Source: Dehalococcoidia bacterium
GTDB lineage: Bacteria; Chloroflexota; Dehalococcoidia; Dehalococcoidales; Fen-1064
DNA length: 64,000 bases
Assembly: GCA_011170375.1 (NCBI GenBank)
Contig: DUEV01000007.1
Coordinates: 23,648 to 87,647 of the forward strand
Direction of reading: 5' to 3'
Positions 17,667 through 25,712 of the stretch are shown piece by piece. The position numbers and the translations under genes were made by a program. The notes under the pieces are model-generated. The model ran no database searches. It saw only the letters and a list, made by a program, of their open reading frames with translations, and was not told where the DNA came from. Each line of letters begins with the position of its first letter. Position 1 is the first letter of the stretch.

Positions 17667-20453
17667 TCACTTTTTCTCCTTAGTGTGAATGACGATTTGG
17701 CCGCCACCTATCTCCTGATCCATTCCATTGTCATAAACTACAATCTCTGTATCACCAACCTCATACCATATTTTGATTCGGAAGGTATCTACTTCGTCAT
17801 CACCAGCCCAGATTAGGAATCTGTATTCTCCTATACCATTAATCGTACCAGTCCCCTTGAATCGAGCATAACTAGAACCAGTTACAACGAGCCAATCGTA
17901 GCTCGTGCTGTGGAAGTTAAGGTCGGCAACTCTAAAAACAAACTCTGTATTACCATCTGGTGCATTAGCACCTTTGTTGTACTTAGCGACGAAACCGAAT
18001 GTGGCTTTGCCAACTGGGCTACCTTGTATTAGTCTGCTGTTATCAATAGGTAATGCAAATGCTATTGGGTCAGAAGGAGTTAGGAACCAACCATATCGAT
18101 TACCGCCGGCATCAGCAAGTGCGACTTGTTTTAGGTTGTAATTTTCGTATATTTGGATGCCGGTACTATCGTAGATGAAAGTATTCCGATCTATCCTTGA
18201 TGGATCATCGGTGTTCTCAACCCATTGGCTTTCGATTGTGTACCAACCAGCAGTATCTATTTCCAATCCTACGCCACCTGTTGCAGGACCAGGATACCCG
18301 GCACCGTCACCATCTGCAGCAAGCCACCAGTTACCATCTGTTGCTTTTAATGCACCTACACCACCCGCTTCTTCCCAAATTCCGTCATCTCCATTGATAG
18401 CATTATCTAGTGCCCAAGCATCACCAACGTTACCCATTGACGAATCTATATAAACATCCACAATCTGTCGAAATCCTCCGGCAGGAAAAACACTTGAATA
18501 TCCGCTGAAATTAGTGTACGCGTCAATGACTTCTGCATGCCAGTTACCATCAGCCGATGGTACTCCATTTGTTCCTGATGCTACCCGTGAGATTGTGCCT
18601 CCCCATGGAAACCAACCATAAGTATCTACTTCAAAGCCGTTAAAATACCATTCCATTGATGGGGCAGCACCTTCAGGTGAGTCAATCCAACCACCGCCAG
18701 TGACAAATCCGCCTTGTCCAAGCCAAGGTTCATAAAGGATTTGGTTGGTGACCTCATCACCCAAACCGTCAGGATTAGTGATTGTTTGTGAATTGTAGGT
18801 CCAAGAGCCTTGATGATATGGCCCAGAAACATCCCCCCACCAGTTGTATGTAGCATCCACTATCTGTGCAGTTGTGACCGCACCAAAGTCGTTACCATAG
18901 ATTTGATTGTAATGCGCAACTACCGTGCTTGTGTCAGATCCATCGTAACCTACAGCAATCCCAACTGTACTATCAGTCAGAGTATTTCCTATGATTGGTA
19001 CTTCAGTACCAGAACCATAATAAGTAGTCACGAGGATTCCAGCTGAGGTAGATCCATCACTACTTGCTACGCCGCGGCAGCTCGAGATAGTATTGCCATT
19101 GACATCAACTATTGCTCCAGCGCTAATGTCTAGGGCGTAGTCCAGCCAATCACCATCACCTTTGCCGATATATGTATTACCACTGAAAGTAGACACGCCT
19201 CCCAAGGCGTAGTAAAGAACACCTACTCTACCAATTCCTGAAAATGAACAGTCACTTATGTCTACTGGACCGGTTCCATAAGCGACGACCGCCAATCCTG
19301 CGTAGGTAGGACCACTCTCGTTGTAGCGAATCTCCGTGAAGTTAACATTATCAATTGAACCGTATCCTCTATGACGTATACCTTGGTAGATCAAATAACC
19401 TGTTCCATCCAGGGTTACATTGCTCAGATGGAACTCTATTCCGTCGTTTACTAGGAACCAACCCCTAGAGTCTCCACTGGTTCCTGTGTTTGAATCCGGT
19501 ATAATAATAGTTGTAGTCGGATCCTCTCCAATAATTGTCAGATCCTCGTTGATTACGATCTGTCCTGACGTTACATATGTCCCAGCCGCTACATAAATGG
19601 TGGTATGTGAGACTGCTTTAACCGCTTTCTGGATTTCCGAGAAGGCGTTGTAGCCATAAAATTTCCCTTCCTCAACTTCTGTACCGTACGGAGTTCCCGC
19701 CCAGTTGTCGTCAACCCAGACTTCTGTAACAGGAGAAGGATCTGGTGTTAGTGTCACCCTGTATTGGTTGTCACCGGGAAGCGACTCGATTTCGACTGAG
19801 AATCCGACATACTGCAGCGGTACCATTTCACTACCCCAGCTCCAGTCCATGTCCCAAGCCCAGAGGCCACCACCATGCCATGCAGCACCATTTTCGATTT
19901 CTGGAGTCCCAGTTCCACCATAGTAGTGTCCGAAGTCCAACTCAGCGGCGTACATGCGTGACCAGTCCATTACCCCGGACATAGGCATGCCAGCTGCAGG
20001 TTTGGGCCAGCCTGCCAGAGAGTCGTCATACCAGGGATTTGCTTCAGTTGCTCCAGGATGGTTACGTAACATCCATTTCTGGACACCGAGGTCTTCATCG
20101 TAGTACAGTGTCAGGCTATACTGATACCAGTCTGGTGTATCTGTAGGACACCCTGGCCATGCATCGTGATTAACGATTAGGACTTCATCCCAAACTTCAG
20201 TGCCTCCTACGAGATCACCCATCCATGCTGAAGATCCCTCCTCGGCATAAATGTCAAAGCCCCCGTCAACCACCATCGGAATTTCCACTCCAGAATAGAT
20301 ACCTCCGCCTTCATCTACTAGTGTGCCTTCAAAAACCATAGTGGACGATTCAATAGTCGTTGGATCTGCTGCTGATGCCGGTATCGCTCCAACAATATTA
20401 AGGCTCAATAACAATAGTGTAACAAACAGGATATATATCACTTTTCTTTTCAA
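17667..20453 (-). CDS. Secreted right-handed beta-helix surface protein, 928 residues
   Basis: A signal peptide (about 1-29, ending PASAA) precedes a large extracellular protein. The N-terminal 245 residues form an uncharacterised beta domain. Residues about 270-560 are a parallel beta-helix of the pectate-lyase/PbH1 type, with AFSEIQKAVKAV.. and TIYVAAGTYVTSGQIVI opening it and repeated GI.V..N.I turns. A C-terminal region (about 570-928) starts VTGGGWIDSPEG. No sortase signal, membrane anchor or S-layer repeat is visible, so attachment is unclear; it could be secreted. Catalytic residues cannot be assigned. It is expressed alone, from a promoter and structured leader RNA upstream and with a terminator downstream. 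Confidence 0.8.
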   Translation of the reverse strand: MKRKVIYILFVTLLLLSLNIVGAIPASAADPTTIESSTMVFEGTLVDEGGGIYSGVEIPMVVDGGFDIYAEEGSSAWMGDLVGGTEVWDEVLIVNHDAWPGCPTDTPDWYQYSLTLYYDEDLGVQKWMLRNHPGATEANPWYDDSLAGWPKPAAGMPMSGVMDWSRMYAAELDFGHYYGGTGTPEIENGAAWHGGGLWAWDMDWSWGSEMVPLQYVGFSVEIESLPGDNQYRVTLTPDPSPVTEVWVDDNWAGTPYGTEVEEGKFYGYNAFSEIQKAVKAVSHTTIYVAAGTYVTSGQIVINEDLTIIGEDPTTTIIIPDSNTGTSGDSRGWFLVNDGIEFHLSNVTLDGTGYLIYQGIRHRGYGSIDNVNFTEIRYNESGPTYAGLAVVAYGTGPVDISDCSFSGIGRVGVLYYALGGVSTFSGNTYIGKGDGDWLDYALDISAGAIVDVNGNTISSCRGVASSDGSTSAGILVTTYYGSGTEVPIIGNTLTDSTVGIAVGYDGSDTSTVVAHYNQIYGNDFGAVTTAQIVDATYNWWGDVSGPYHQGSWTYNSQTITNPDGLGDEVTNQILYEPWLGQGGFVTGGGWIDSPEGAAPSMEWYFNGFEVDTYGWFPWGGTISRVASGTNGVPSADGNWHAEVIDAYTNFSGYSSVFPAGGFRQIVDVYIDSSMGNVGDAWALDNAINGDDGIWEEAGGVGALKATDGNWWLAADGDGAGYPGPATGGVGLEIDTAGWYTIESQWVENTDDPSRIDRNTFIYDSTGIQIYENYNLKQVALADAGGNRYGWFLTPSDPIAFALPIDNSRLIQGSPVGKATFGFVAKYNKGANAPDGNTEFVFRVADLNFHSTSYDWLVVTGSSYARFKGTGTINGIGEYRFLIWAGDDEVDTFRIKIWYEVGDTEIVVYDNGMDQEIGGGQIVIHTKEKK

Positions 20454-20554
20454 TGATCTACTCCTTTATTTATGAATATCTATTTTCAACTCGGTTCGAG
20501 TATTATCAAGAAAGTAATCACGTAAGAATAGAATGTATTGTTTCTTTTTATCAC

Positions 20555-20655
20555 CTCCCTTTAATAATAAAAACCGACCCTTTAAGGTCGGTTTCACTAT
20601 TGGCTCGGCACTACACAAGTGTCCAACTACAGGTAGTGCTTCAAAGCCCCCCCTA
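20555..20655 (-). ncRNA. Structured leader RNA, copy 1 (riboswitch-like candidate)
   Basis: The 5' untranslated region of the beta-helix gene holds a G-rich start, a stem GCACTAC/GTAGTGC (20639-20633 with 20614-20608), a loop with CTGTA..TTGG..CACTTG, the block GAGCCAATAGTGAAACCGACC (last 20 bases conserved in both copies), and a hairpin AAACCGACC/GGTCGGTTT (20594-20571) followed by TTATTATT and GGGAGGTGAT. The same order and many identical bases occur at 32500-32596 on the other strand before an unrelated gene, with the stem sequence changed but pairing kept. I do not recognise a known riboswitch class. Confidence 0.6.
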
Positions 20656-20700
20656 AGCTACACGTAAAGATGTATACGTTCAGGATATAAATGCAAGCGC

Positions 20701-20729
20701 ATACTACATTACGCTCACGTTTTTGTCAA
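20701..20729 (-). promoter_or_regulatory. Promoter of the beta-helix gene and its leader RNA
   Basis: On the minus strand TTGACA (20729-20724) and TAGTAT (20706-20701) are separated by 17 bases. Transcription would start near 20694, about 240 bases before the start codon, giving room for the structured leader. Confidence 0.6.
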
Positions 20730-20734
20730 TCTAC

Positions 20735-20823
20735 CTTAACCTATCTTTTCTTAACTTATCTTACCTTTTCCTACACATTAATTTGGACGGATACGTACTC
20801 TTTCCTACCTTTTTCTACACGTG
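20735..20823 (-). repeat. Direct repeats upstream of the beta-helix promoter
   Basis: On the plus strand CTTACCTTTTCCTACAC (about 20760-20776) and CCTACCTTTTTCTACAC (about 20804-20820) are near-identical and about 44 bases apart, with a looser CTACCTTAACCTATC before them. They sit just upstream of the promoter, at activator-site distance for the minus-strand gene. No binding protein can be named. Confidence 0.4.
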
Positions 20824-21043
20824 ATCGGGTGTCTGGTTACCTTTAGTATGACGTGAGGTTACATTCTTAGAGTATTATGTCAAATAATTCTATTTTATGT
20901 GTTATCGTCAGTTTACTCGGCTAATCGTAATATACTGAGACATCTTGAGAGCCGGAGGTACAGCAGAGGTGAGACGAGGAGTTTTTGGAAGTCATGATGG
21001 ATTGGGCGGGGGGCTCGCAGGACAGTAGGTCATCTGAGCAAAG

Positions 21044-22129
21044 CTATTCGCTACCCTGCTCTGAGACACCACTATCCTCATTACCCTGTCTATGGTGTGG
21101 GTCTGCCTCATCGGAATCTCCCGCGCTTGGGGTGAGAGCTTCTATGAAGGCATCCAATCTCGCTATCAGTGCCTGTCGGTTCGGCTGTATTCTGTTTCCG
21201 CTCGATACATGAGTAGCCGTATCACGTCTTTCGTCATTCAGCCTTCGTTCTAACTCTGATGACCTTTGGTCTGGTGCAGTTAGTGTGCCACTCGGTACCT
21301 GAATATCTGCGCTATGTGGCCCGTTTTCCGATTGCTCCACCAATTGAGGCTCTTTCTCTTCCAGAGCCCCCTGGTCTTTCTTCTGAGAAACCTGTCCCGT
21401 AGTCTCCAGCAAGCGAGCTAAAACCTGATTCTGTTCGGCGGCACTCTTTTTCAGTTCTTGAGAAGCCTCACTGAGACCTTGAATAGCACTAGTGTGGCTC
21501 TCGAGATGCTTGGCATATTCCTCAATGGCGGAAGAAAATCTGCTCAGAGTTTGTTCGGTGCTTTCTATCCTTTCTTCCAGCACCCGGTTACTACTACGGC
21601 TCGCTTCAGCGATTGGAGAGAGTAATCCGCTTTGCACCTTCCTTCTGGCGCGATTAAGTTCATTCGAATAGAGATACATGGTAAAAATGCACAGACTTAC
21701 TATGATGAAGACCAACCCCTCTTTACTCTGTAAATAGAGAAGAGGGAATCCAAGGAATGGAATCCTACTACCGACCTTTCCCTCTATATCTTGAGAGCGT
21801 ACCACGAATGGGTCCTCACCACCGGTATTATCGCCTCTCGTGCGGAAGGAAATGCCGCTTTCCGCTTCAACTACTCTGACAACTCGATGTGCTATGGCTA
21901 TCGGGTAGTTATACGCCTCACGAACCGATGGCGGAACATTAACGACGACTACATCACCTACATTGATTTCAGAGTACGATACTTTCTCAATCGTGATCAG
22001 GTCGCCAGCTTTAAACTCCGGCTCCATACTGTCACCCAGGACAGCCATGAACGGCATTGCCCCTCTAACACCGACGGTAACAACGATGATTACCGCAACT
22101 ACGATGACAAGTCCCAGCGCTCGCTTCAT
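21044..22129 (-). CDS. SipW-like (S26B) signal peptidase with C-terminal coiled coil
   Basis: This 361-residue protein has an N-terminal membrane anchor (about 4-24), the catalytic serine in GDSMEPEF (Ser 34), a histidine in AIAHRVVR (His 81) where bacterial type I enzymes have lysine, and RGDNTGG near 100. This is the archaeal/ER/SipW variety of signal peptidase. A second membrane span (about 135-155) is followed by some 200 extra residues with a predicted coiled coil (about 175-235) and a polar tail, which SipW lacks. It ends an operon with two exported paralogous proteins, so it is probably their dedicated processing enzyme. Confidence 0.8.
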   Translation of the reverse strand: MKRALGLVIVVAVIIVVTVGVRGAMPFMAVLGDSMEPEFKAGDLITIEKVSYSEINVGDVVVVNVPPSVREAYNYPIAIAHRVVRVVEAESGISFRTRGDNTGGEDPFVVRSQDIEGKVGSRIPFLGFPLLYLQSKEGLVFIIVSLCIFTMYLYSNELNRARRKVQSGLLSPIAEASRSSNRVLEERIESTEQTLSRFSSAIEEYAKHLESHTSAIQGLSEASQELKKSAAEQNQVLARLLETTGQVSQKKDQGALEEKEPQLVEQSENGPHSADIQVPSGTLTAPDQRSSELERRLNDERRDTATHVSSGNRIQPNRQALIARLDAFIEALTPSAGDSDEADPHHRQGNEDSGVSEQGSE

Positions 22130-22138
22130 TTTGGTCTG

Positions 22139-23188
22139 CTATTCTCCCATCTGGATAACCTGGCAGTATAATTCCGGGGTCACGCTATAACCACTTTCCC
22201 ATTCTGAGGGATCAGTCGAAACCAGACAGTAGCTGCCGCCAGTAACAGAGAGGGTGTAGGTACCAGGAGCGTAATCTTCCAGACTGAAGGTAGCCACGCC
22301 ATTGTTGAGGGTGAGTAATTGGTAGTTGGGCGTCTCCCCTGCCTCCACCGAACCGTCTAGGTATAGCTTCATGTTAAGATACTGGTAGGCTTTGATTAGG
22401 TCGCCAGTATTAGTCAGGTAGACCTTTACCCCTAGGTCGCCAGTGAAGCCAGCATCTGGAGTTACATCAAACAGGTCGCCGGTGGGCACATCACCGCAGA
22501 GAGCCATACCGCCACCATAGTTGACCTCAGCGTAGACTTGGGTGCACAGTGTATCCTTGCCTGTCCCTCCGTCCTTTCTAAGTCCAACACCGACTTGTAG
22601 GGCATCTATTTCGTCCCAAGTCCAGGCAACACTTGTATTTGGATTGATATTCCACTGATATGAGTAGGTAGCATAACTGGTAGTTAAGAGCTCCGCATTA
22701 CCATTATACTCCACGCCTCCGGTCATGAGATGAATATAGGCACTGGTTTGGCCCGGTGTGTCCGTTACCTTACATACCATATAGACCCTAACCGAATTTA
22801 TCGTGCCCGTACCTGTAGAGTGGTTGACGATGTTATATAAGTCTTCCTGCCAGTTGGTGTTGTTGGAGAGAACGTAAGTGCTATCACCATCAGATGTGTC
22901 CTCATCCACTTTTTCCCAGTGTTCTCCTGAATCAGGATATTGGTATGTGATACCGGTCTCGTCACCAAAAGCGTTCGGCCTCAGTATCTCTGTGCCCCCA
23001 GGCTCCGAAGTCAGGATGGAATTCCAGTCAGGCTGGTCTCCAACCGGAGCCGGTTCACAGGTAGCTATTTCATCACCGGCTGAGGTAACGTCTACCACTG
23101 TCGACGACGACAAGTAGGCGAACGCGTATCCCCCACCGGTGATTGCCAGTGCCACGAGCACAACTACCATTAGCCGGAGTTTCGTCAC
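22139..23188 (-). CDS. Exported TasA/camelysin-like protein with inserted domain
   Basis: This 349-residue protein has a signal or anchor segment (about 5-27, with GGGYAFAYLSSSTVVDV). The C-terminal 120 residues (GDLFDVTPDAGFTGDLGVKVYLTN.. to ..GGSYCLV..YCQVIQMGE) are clearly paralogous to the 201-residue protein of the upstream gene. About 180 residues, unique to this copy and beta-rich, are inserted between the signal and the shared domain. The genes are 109 bases apart; the signal peptidase follows after 9 bases. By analogy with the TasA-SipW system it may be a surface fibre or matrix subunit, which is an inference from operon layout and topology. Confidence 0.65.
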   Translation of the reverse strand: MTKLRLMVVVLVALAITGGGYAFAYLSSSTVVDVTSAGDEIATCEPAPVGDQPDWNSILTSEPGGTEILRPNAFGDETGITYQYPDSGEHWEKVDEDTSDGDSTYVLSNNTNWQEDLYNIVNHSTGTGTINSVRVYMVCKVTDTPGQTSAYIHLMTGGVEYNGNAELLTTSYATYSYQWNINPNTSVAWTWDEIDALQVGVGLRKDGGTGKDTLCTQVYAEVNYGGGMALCGDVPTGDLFDVTPDAGFTGDLGVKVYLTNTGDLIKAYQYLNMKLYLDGSVEAGETPNYQLLTLNNGVATFSLEDYAPGTYTLSVTGGSYCLVSTDPSEWESGYSVTPELYCQVIQMGE

Positions 23189-23297
23189 TATTCAGCCCCT
23201 CGTACTGTTACTAACGTCACCCAACCCAGTCGTCCTAGACTAACTCATTGGCACTTAGTGAGGAAATCTCCAGTTGAAAAGATGACTGGTATTACTA

Positions 23298-23903
23298 CTA
23301 AGAGCCCTTTTGTATCACTTCACAGAGAATGCTTGGGTCTTCACTTCCTGCAGCCCAACCGCTTCGGTTGGTCACGTAGGAGCCACCTGTGAGCTGCACG
23401 GTGTAGGGCGCTGTTAAGCCAGTCTGGTCAATCTCAATGGTGATATCTCCCTTACCCAGAGTGAGATACTCGGTCGTCCCCACCTGCACTGGGGTGGCCT
23501 GACTGTCATAGATCTCAATCTCTAGAACCAAAGCTCGGTATGTCTCGACGAGGTCTTGAGAATTAGCGAGTGTAAGCTGCACCACCATATCGCCAGTGAA
23601 GCTAGCTTCAGGTGTTACCGTGAATAGGTCGCCAGCAGTTACGCTGCCCTTATACTGTCCCCACACAGTCCACGTGGGTGGTGAGCCAGCTGCCGTGACA
23701 CTGGCGAAGTCTGATGTGCCGGTCAGTGCCAAGCTAACTGTGGTCGTGGTTGCAGTAAAGGCAAATAATCCACCCGTGATGATCAAGGCAAGCAGTACAG
23801 CCCCAATCAGGAAAAATCTCTTGCCTCTCTTCTTCACAAGTGACGCCTTCTCACCTGCATCAAGCACTGTCTCGGATTTATCGCTGTATCCGATTTCAAC
23901 CAT
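23298..23903 (-). CDS. Exported TasA/camelysin-like protein, short paralogue
   Basis: This 201-residue protein begins with a charged cytoplasmic stretch of about 30 residues (ending KKRGKR), then one hydrophobic segment (FFLIGAVLLALIITGGLFAF) and TATTTTVSLALTG, a signal with the SipW-substrate look. The rest is a beta-rich domain containing GDLFTVTPEASFTGD and ending GGSYVTN..ILCEVIQKGS, shared with the next gene. The ATG is preceded by GAAAGGAGG. It heads an operon with the longer paralogue and a SipW-like peptidase. Function as a surface polymer subunit is inferred. Confidence 0.65.
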   Translation of the reverse strand: MVEIGYSDKSETVLDAGEKASLVKKRGKRFFLIGAVLLALIITGGLFAFTATTTTVSLALTGTSDFASVTAAGSPPTWTVWGQYKGSVTAGDLFTVTPEASFTGDMVVQLTLANSQDLVETYRALVLEIEIYDSQATPVQVGTTEYLTLGKGDITIEIDQTGLTAPYTVQLTGGSYVTNRSGWAAGSEDPSILCEVIQKGS

Positions 23904-24416
23904 GTTTTGTTTGCCTCCTTTCTTCCAACATTGGTGATTACTTTTCGGCCGTGATGTAGCAACTCCGATGCCACAATCTAGGTGGCAGTCCTCCTATTTG
24001 CCACATTACCTAGAAGTACACACGACCTCATATCTACTCCGCCTCTTGCATTTCCTGGCTGGTTCACATACTGATTTCATTCTCCCATCGCAGGGTGTCT
24101 CCAACAAGGCATTTGGGTTCACGATTGGTGAACCTAGTGATTAAATCATATGAGACTAAAAGTTCATAAAAAGGTATATAGATGCATAAATAAGACCACA
24201 GAGAATTCTTAATTCGTGCGTTTTATGCACATTTTAAGCAGATGTCAACGTCGCTATTTGATGGATATTCGTTACGGTGTGGTTAAAAGCCCCACCCTTC
24301 GGCCAATGTGCCGGACACCCTGTGAGTGCGGTAGGACGGGGGATTACTCAGGCTGGATCACAAAAGAAGAAGGTTGGGGGGATACAAAAAGTTGAGTAGA
24401 ACTGAAAAGTTGAAAG
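23904..24416 (-). promoter_or_regulatory. Long leader/promoter region of the TasA-like operon
   Basis: No gene is seen in 510 bases. On the minus strand TTGACA (24248-24243) with TAAAAC (24225-24220), 17 bases apart, is a plausible promoter, giving a leader of about 300 bases. The leader contains GGTTCAC..GTGAACC (24118-24136) and a second hairpin around 23970-23990 (GCCACCTAGATTGTGGC). Between 24270 and 24350 GC-rich inverted segments follow the tRNA-Met gene and may end its transcript. Confidence 0.4.
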
Positions 24417-24488
24417 TGGGCTCGGCAGGATTCGAACCTACGACCAATCGGTTATGAGCCGACCGCTCTGCCGCTGAGCTACGAGCCC
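24417..24488 (-). tRNA. tRNA with CAT anticodon (Met, possibly Ile2)
   Basis: The minus strand folds into a 72-base cloverleaf: acceptor GGGCTCG/CGAGCCC, D-stem GCTC/GAGC, anticodon loop CTCATAA, T-arm GTAGG TTCGAAT CCTGC, discriminator A. CCA is not encoded. CAT reads as methionine; an isoleucine tRNA with modified C34 cannot be excluded from sequence alone. Confidence 0.93.
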
Positions 24489-24585
24489 CTATAAGCGGGT
24501 GCGGGTATGACTGATTATAATGTACGAATCCTCAAATGGTCAATAACTGAATGAGGCACCGATATTGGGCAGGCGAGTAATAATA

Positions 24586-25581
24586 CTACGCCTCCACCGC
24601 ACCTTCCAGACTGCGTAATTGCTCCCGGGTGCCAATAACTATCAGCTCATCGTCTACCTCGAGTAGCGTATCAGCCGGCGGATTGGTAAAGAGACGTCCG
24701 TCTCGCTTCTTTACTGCCAGGATTGTCGTCCCGCTAGAGTGCTGCCGTCCTTCCTTAATTTCTTTACCACATACCGGAGAACCAGGTGATATCTTGATGT
24801 TCTCCAGTATCAGTTCTCCACGACGACTCGTCAAGGTCGTGTCTACAAAGTCAACCACTACCGGTCGCAGAGTAAGCATTGCCAGGCGTCGTCCACCGAT
24901 ACCATACGGCGACATGGTACGATTGGCACCAGCCTGTAACAGCTTCGGTTCCGACTCGGTGGTACTGGCCCTGGCAACAATGAATAGGTCGGCACGCATC
25001 TGCCTTGCTGAGAGTGTGACATATACATTTTCGGCATCTGTACCCAGCGCCGCCACCAGTGCTCTGGCCTTACGAATGCCTGCTTCCTCCAATATTTCGT
25101 CACTATTAGCATTACCCTGAATGCACAGGTATTCACCTTCGGCAGCCAGAGCCAGTGCGTCGGGGTCCTGCTCGATAATAACCAGTGGCACCCCTTCGTC
25201 CTTGAATACTTTTGCTACTTCCCTACCTACCAGCCCATACCCGCACAGAATGACATGGTTCTTCAACTTTGCGATTTTATCTTTCATCCGACGTCTCCCC
25301 CATATAGTGGCGAGGTTTCCTTCGAGAATATACTGACCAACAGTAAAAAGACTGTACGAGAGGGCAGCAATACCGAAAAGGATAAGGACCATGCTGAAGA
25401 TCATACCCCCCTCCGAAAGCTCTCTGACTTCCTGAAAGCCAACGGTGCTCAGGGTAATGATGGTCATGTAGAGAGCATCAAGGAAAGACCACCCTTCAAT
25501 CAATACGTACCCAATAACGCCAATACAGATGATGATGATGACGGCATATAAAATCGTCAGCAGGCGTTGTCGAGTACTCAT
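24586..25581 (-). CDS. Potassium channel with RCK (TrkA-N/TrkA-C) regulatory domains
   Basis: This 331-residue protein has a two-helix pore module (about 8-85) with selectivity filter TVGFQ at residues 46-50, then a Rossmann RCK domain (GYGLVGREV near 114-122, IIEQDPD) and a TrkA-C domain (about 245-331). The architecture matches MthK-like channels in which nucleotide or divalent-ion binding gates K+ flow. The filter departs from the standard TVGYG by Phe and Gln, which could alter selectivity. It lies between tRNA-Met and the MetE-like gene on the same strand, with no evident operon partner. Confidence 0.88.
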   Translation of the reverse strand: MSTRQRLLTILYAVIIIICIGVIGYVLIEGWSFLDALYMTIITLSTVGFQEVRELSEGGMIFSMVLILFGIAALSYSLFTVGQYILEGNLATIWGRRRMKDKIAKLKNHVILCGYGLVGREVAKVFKDEGVPLVIIEQDPDALALAAEGEYLCIQGNANSDEILEEAGIRKARALVAALGTDAENVYVTLSARQMRADLFIVARASTTESEPKLLQAGANRTMSPYGIGGRRLAMLTLRPVVVDFVDTTLTSRRGELILENIKISPGSPVCGKEIKEGRQHSSGTTILAVKKRDGRLFTNPPADTLLEVDDELIVIGTREQLRSLEGAVEA

Positions 25582-25712
25582 CTATGTTTACCCCCGGCGG
25601 GCCATCCTCAACAGTCCTATCAAAGGATTGACCATTTTAATCGGATTGTAACCTGAGAGGGGCGCCGCTGTAAAGACCTGCCAGTGAACCAGGGCACTAG
25701 CAGTCAAGAAAC

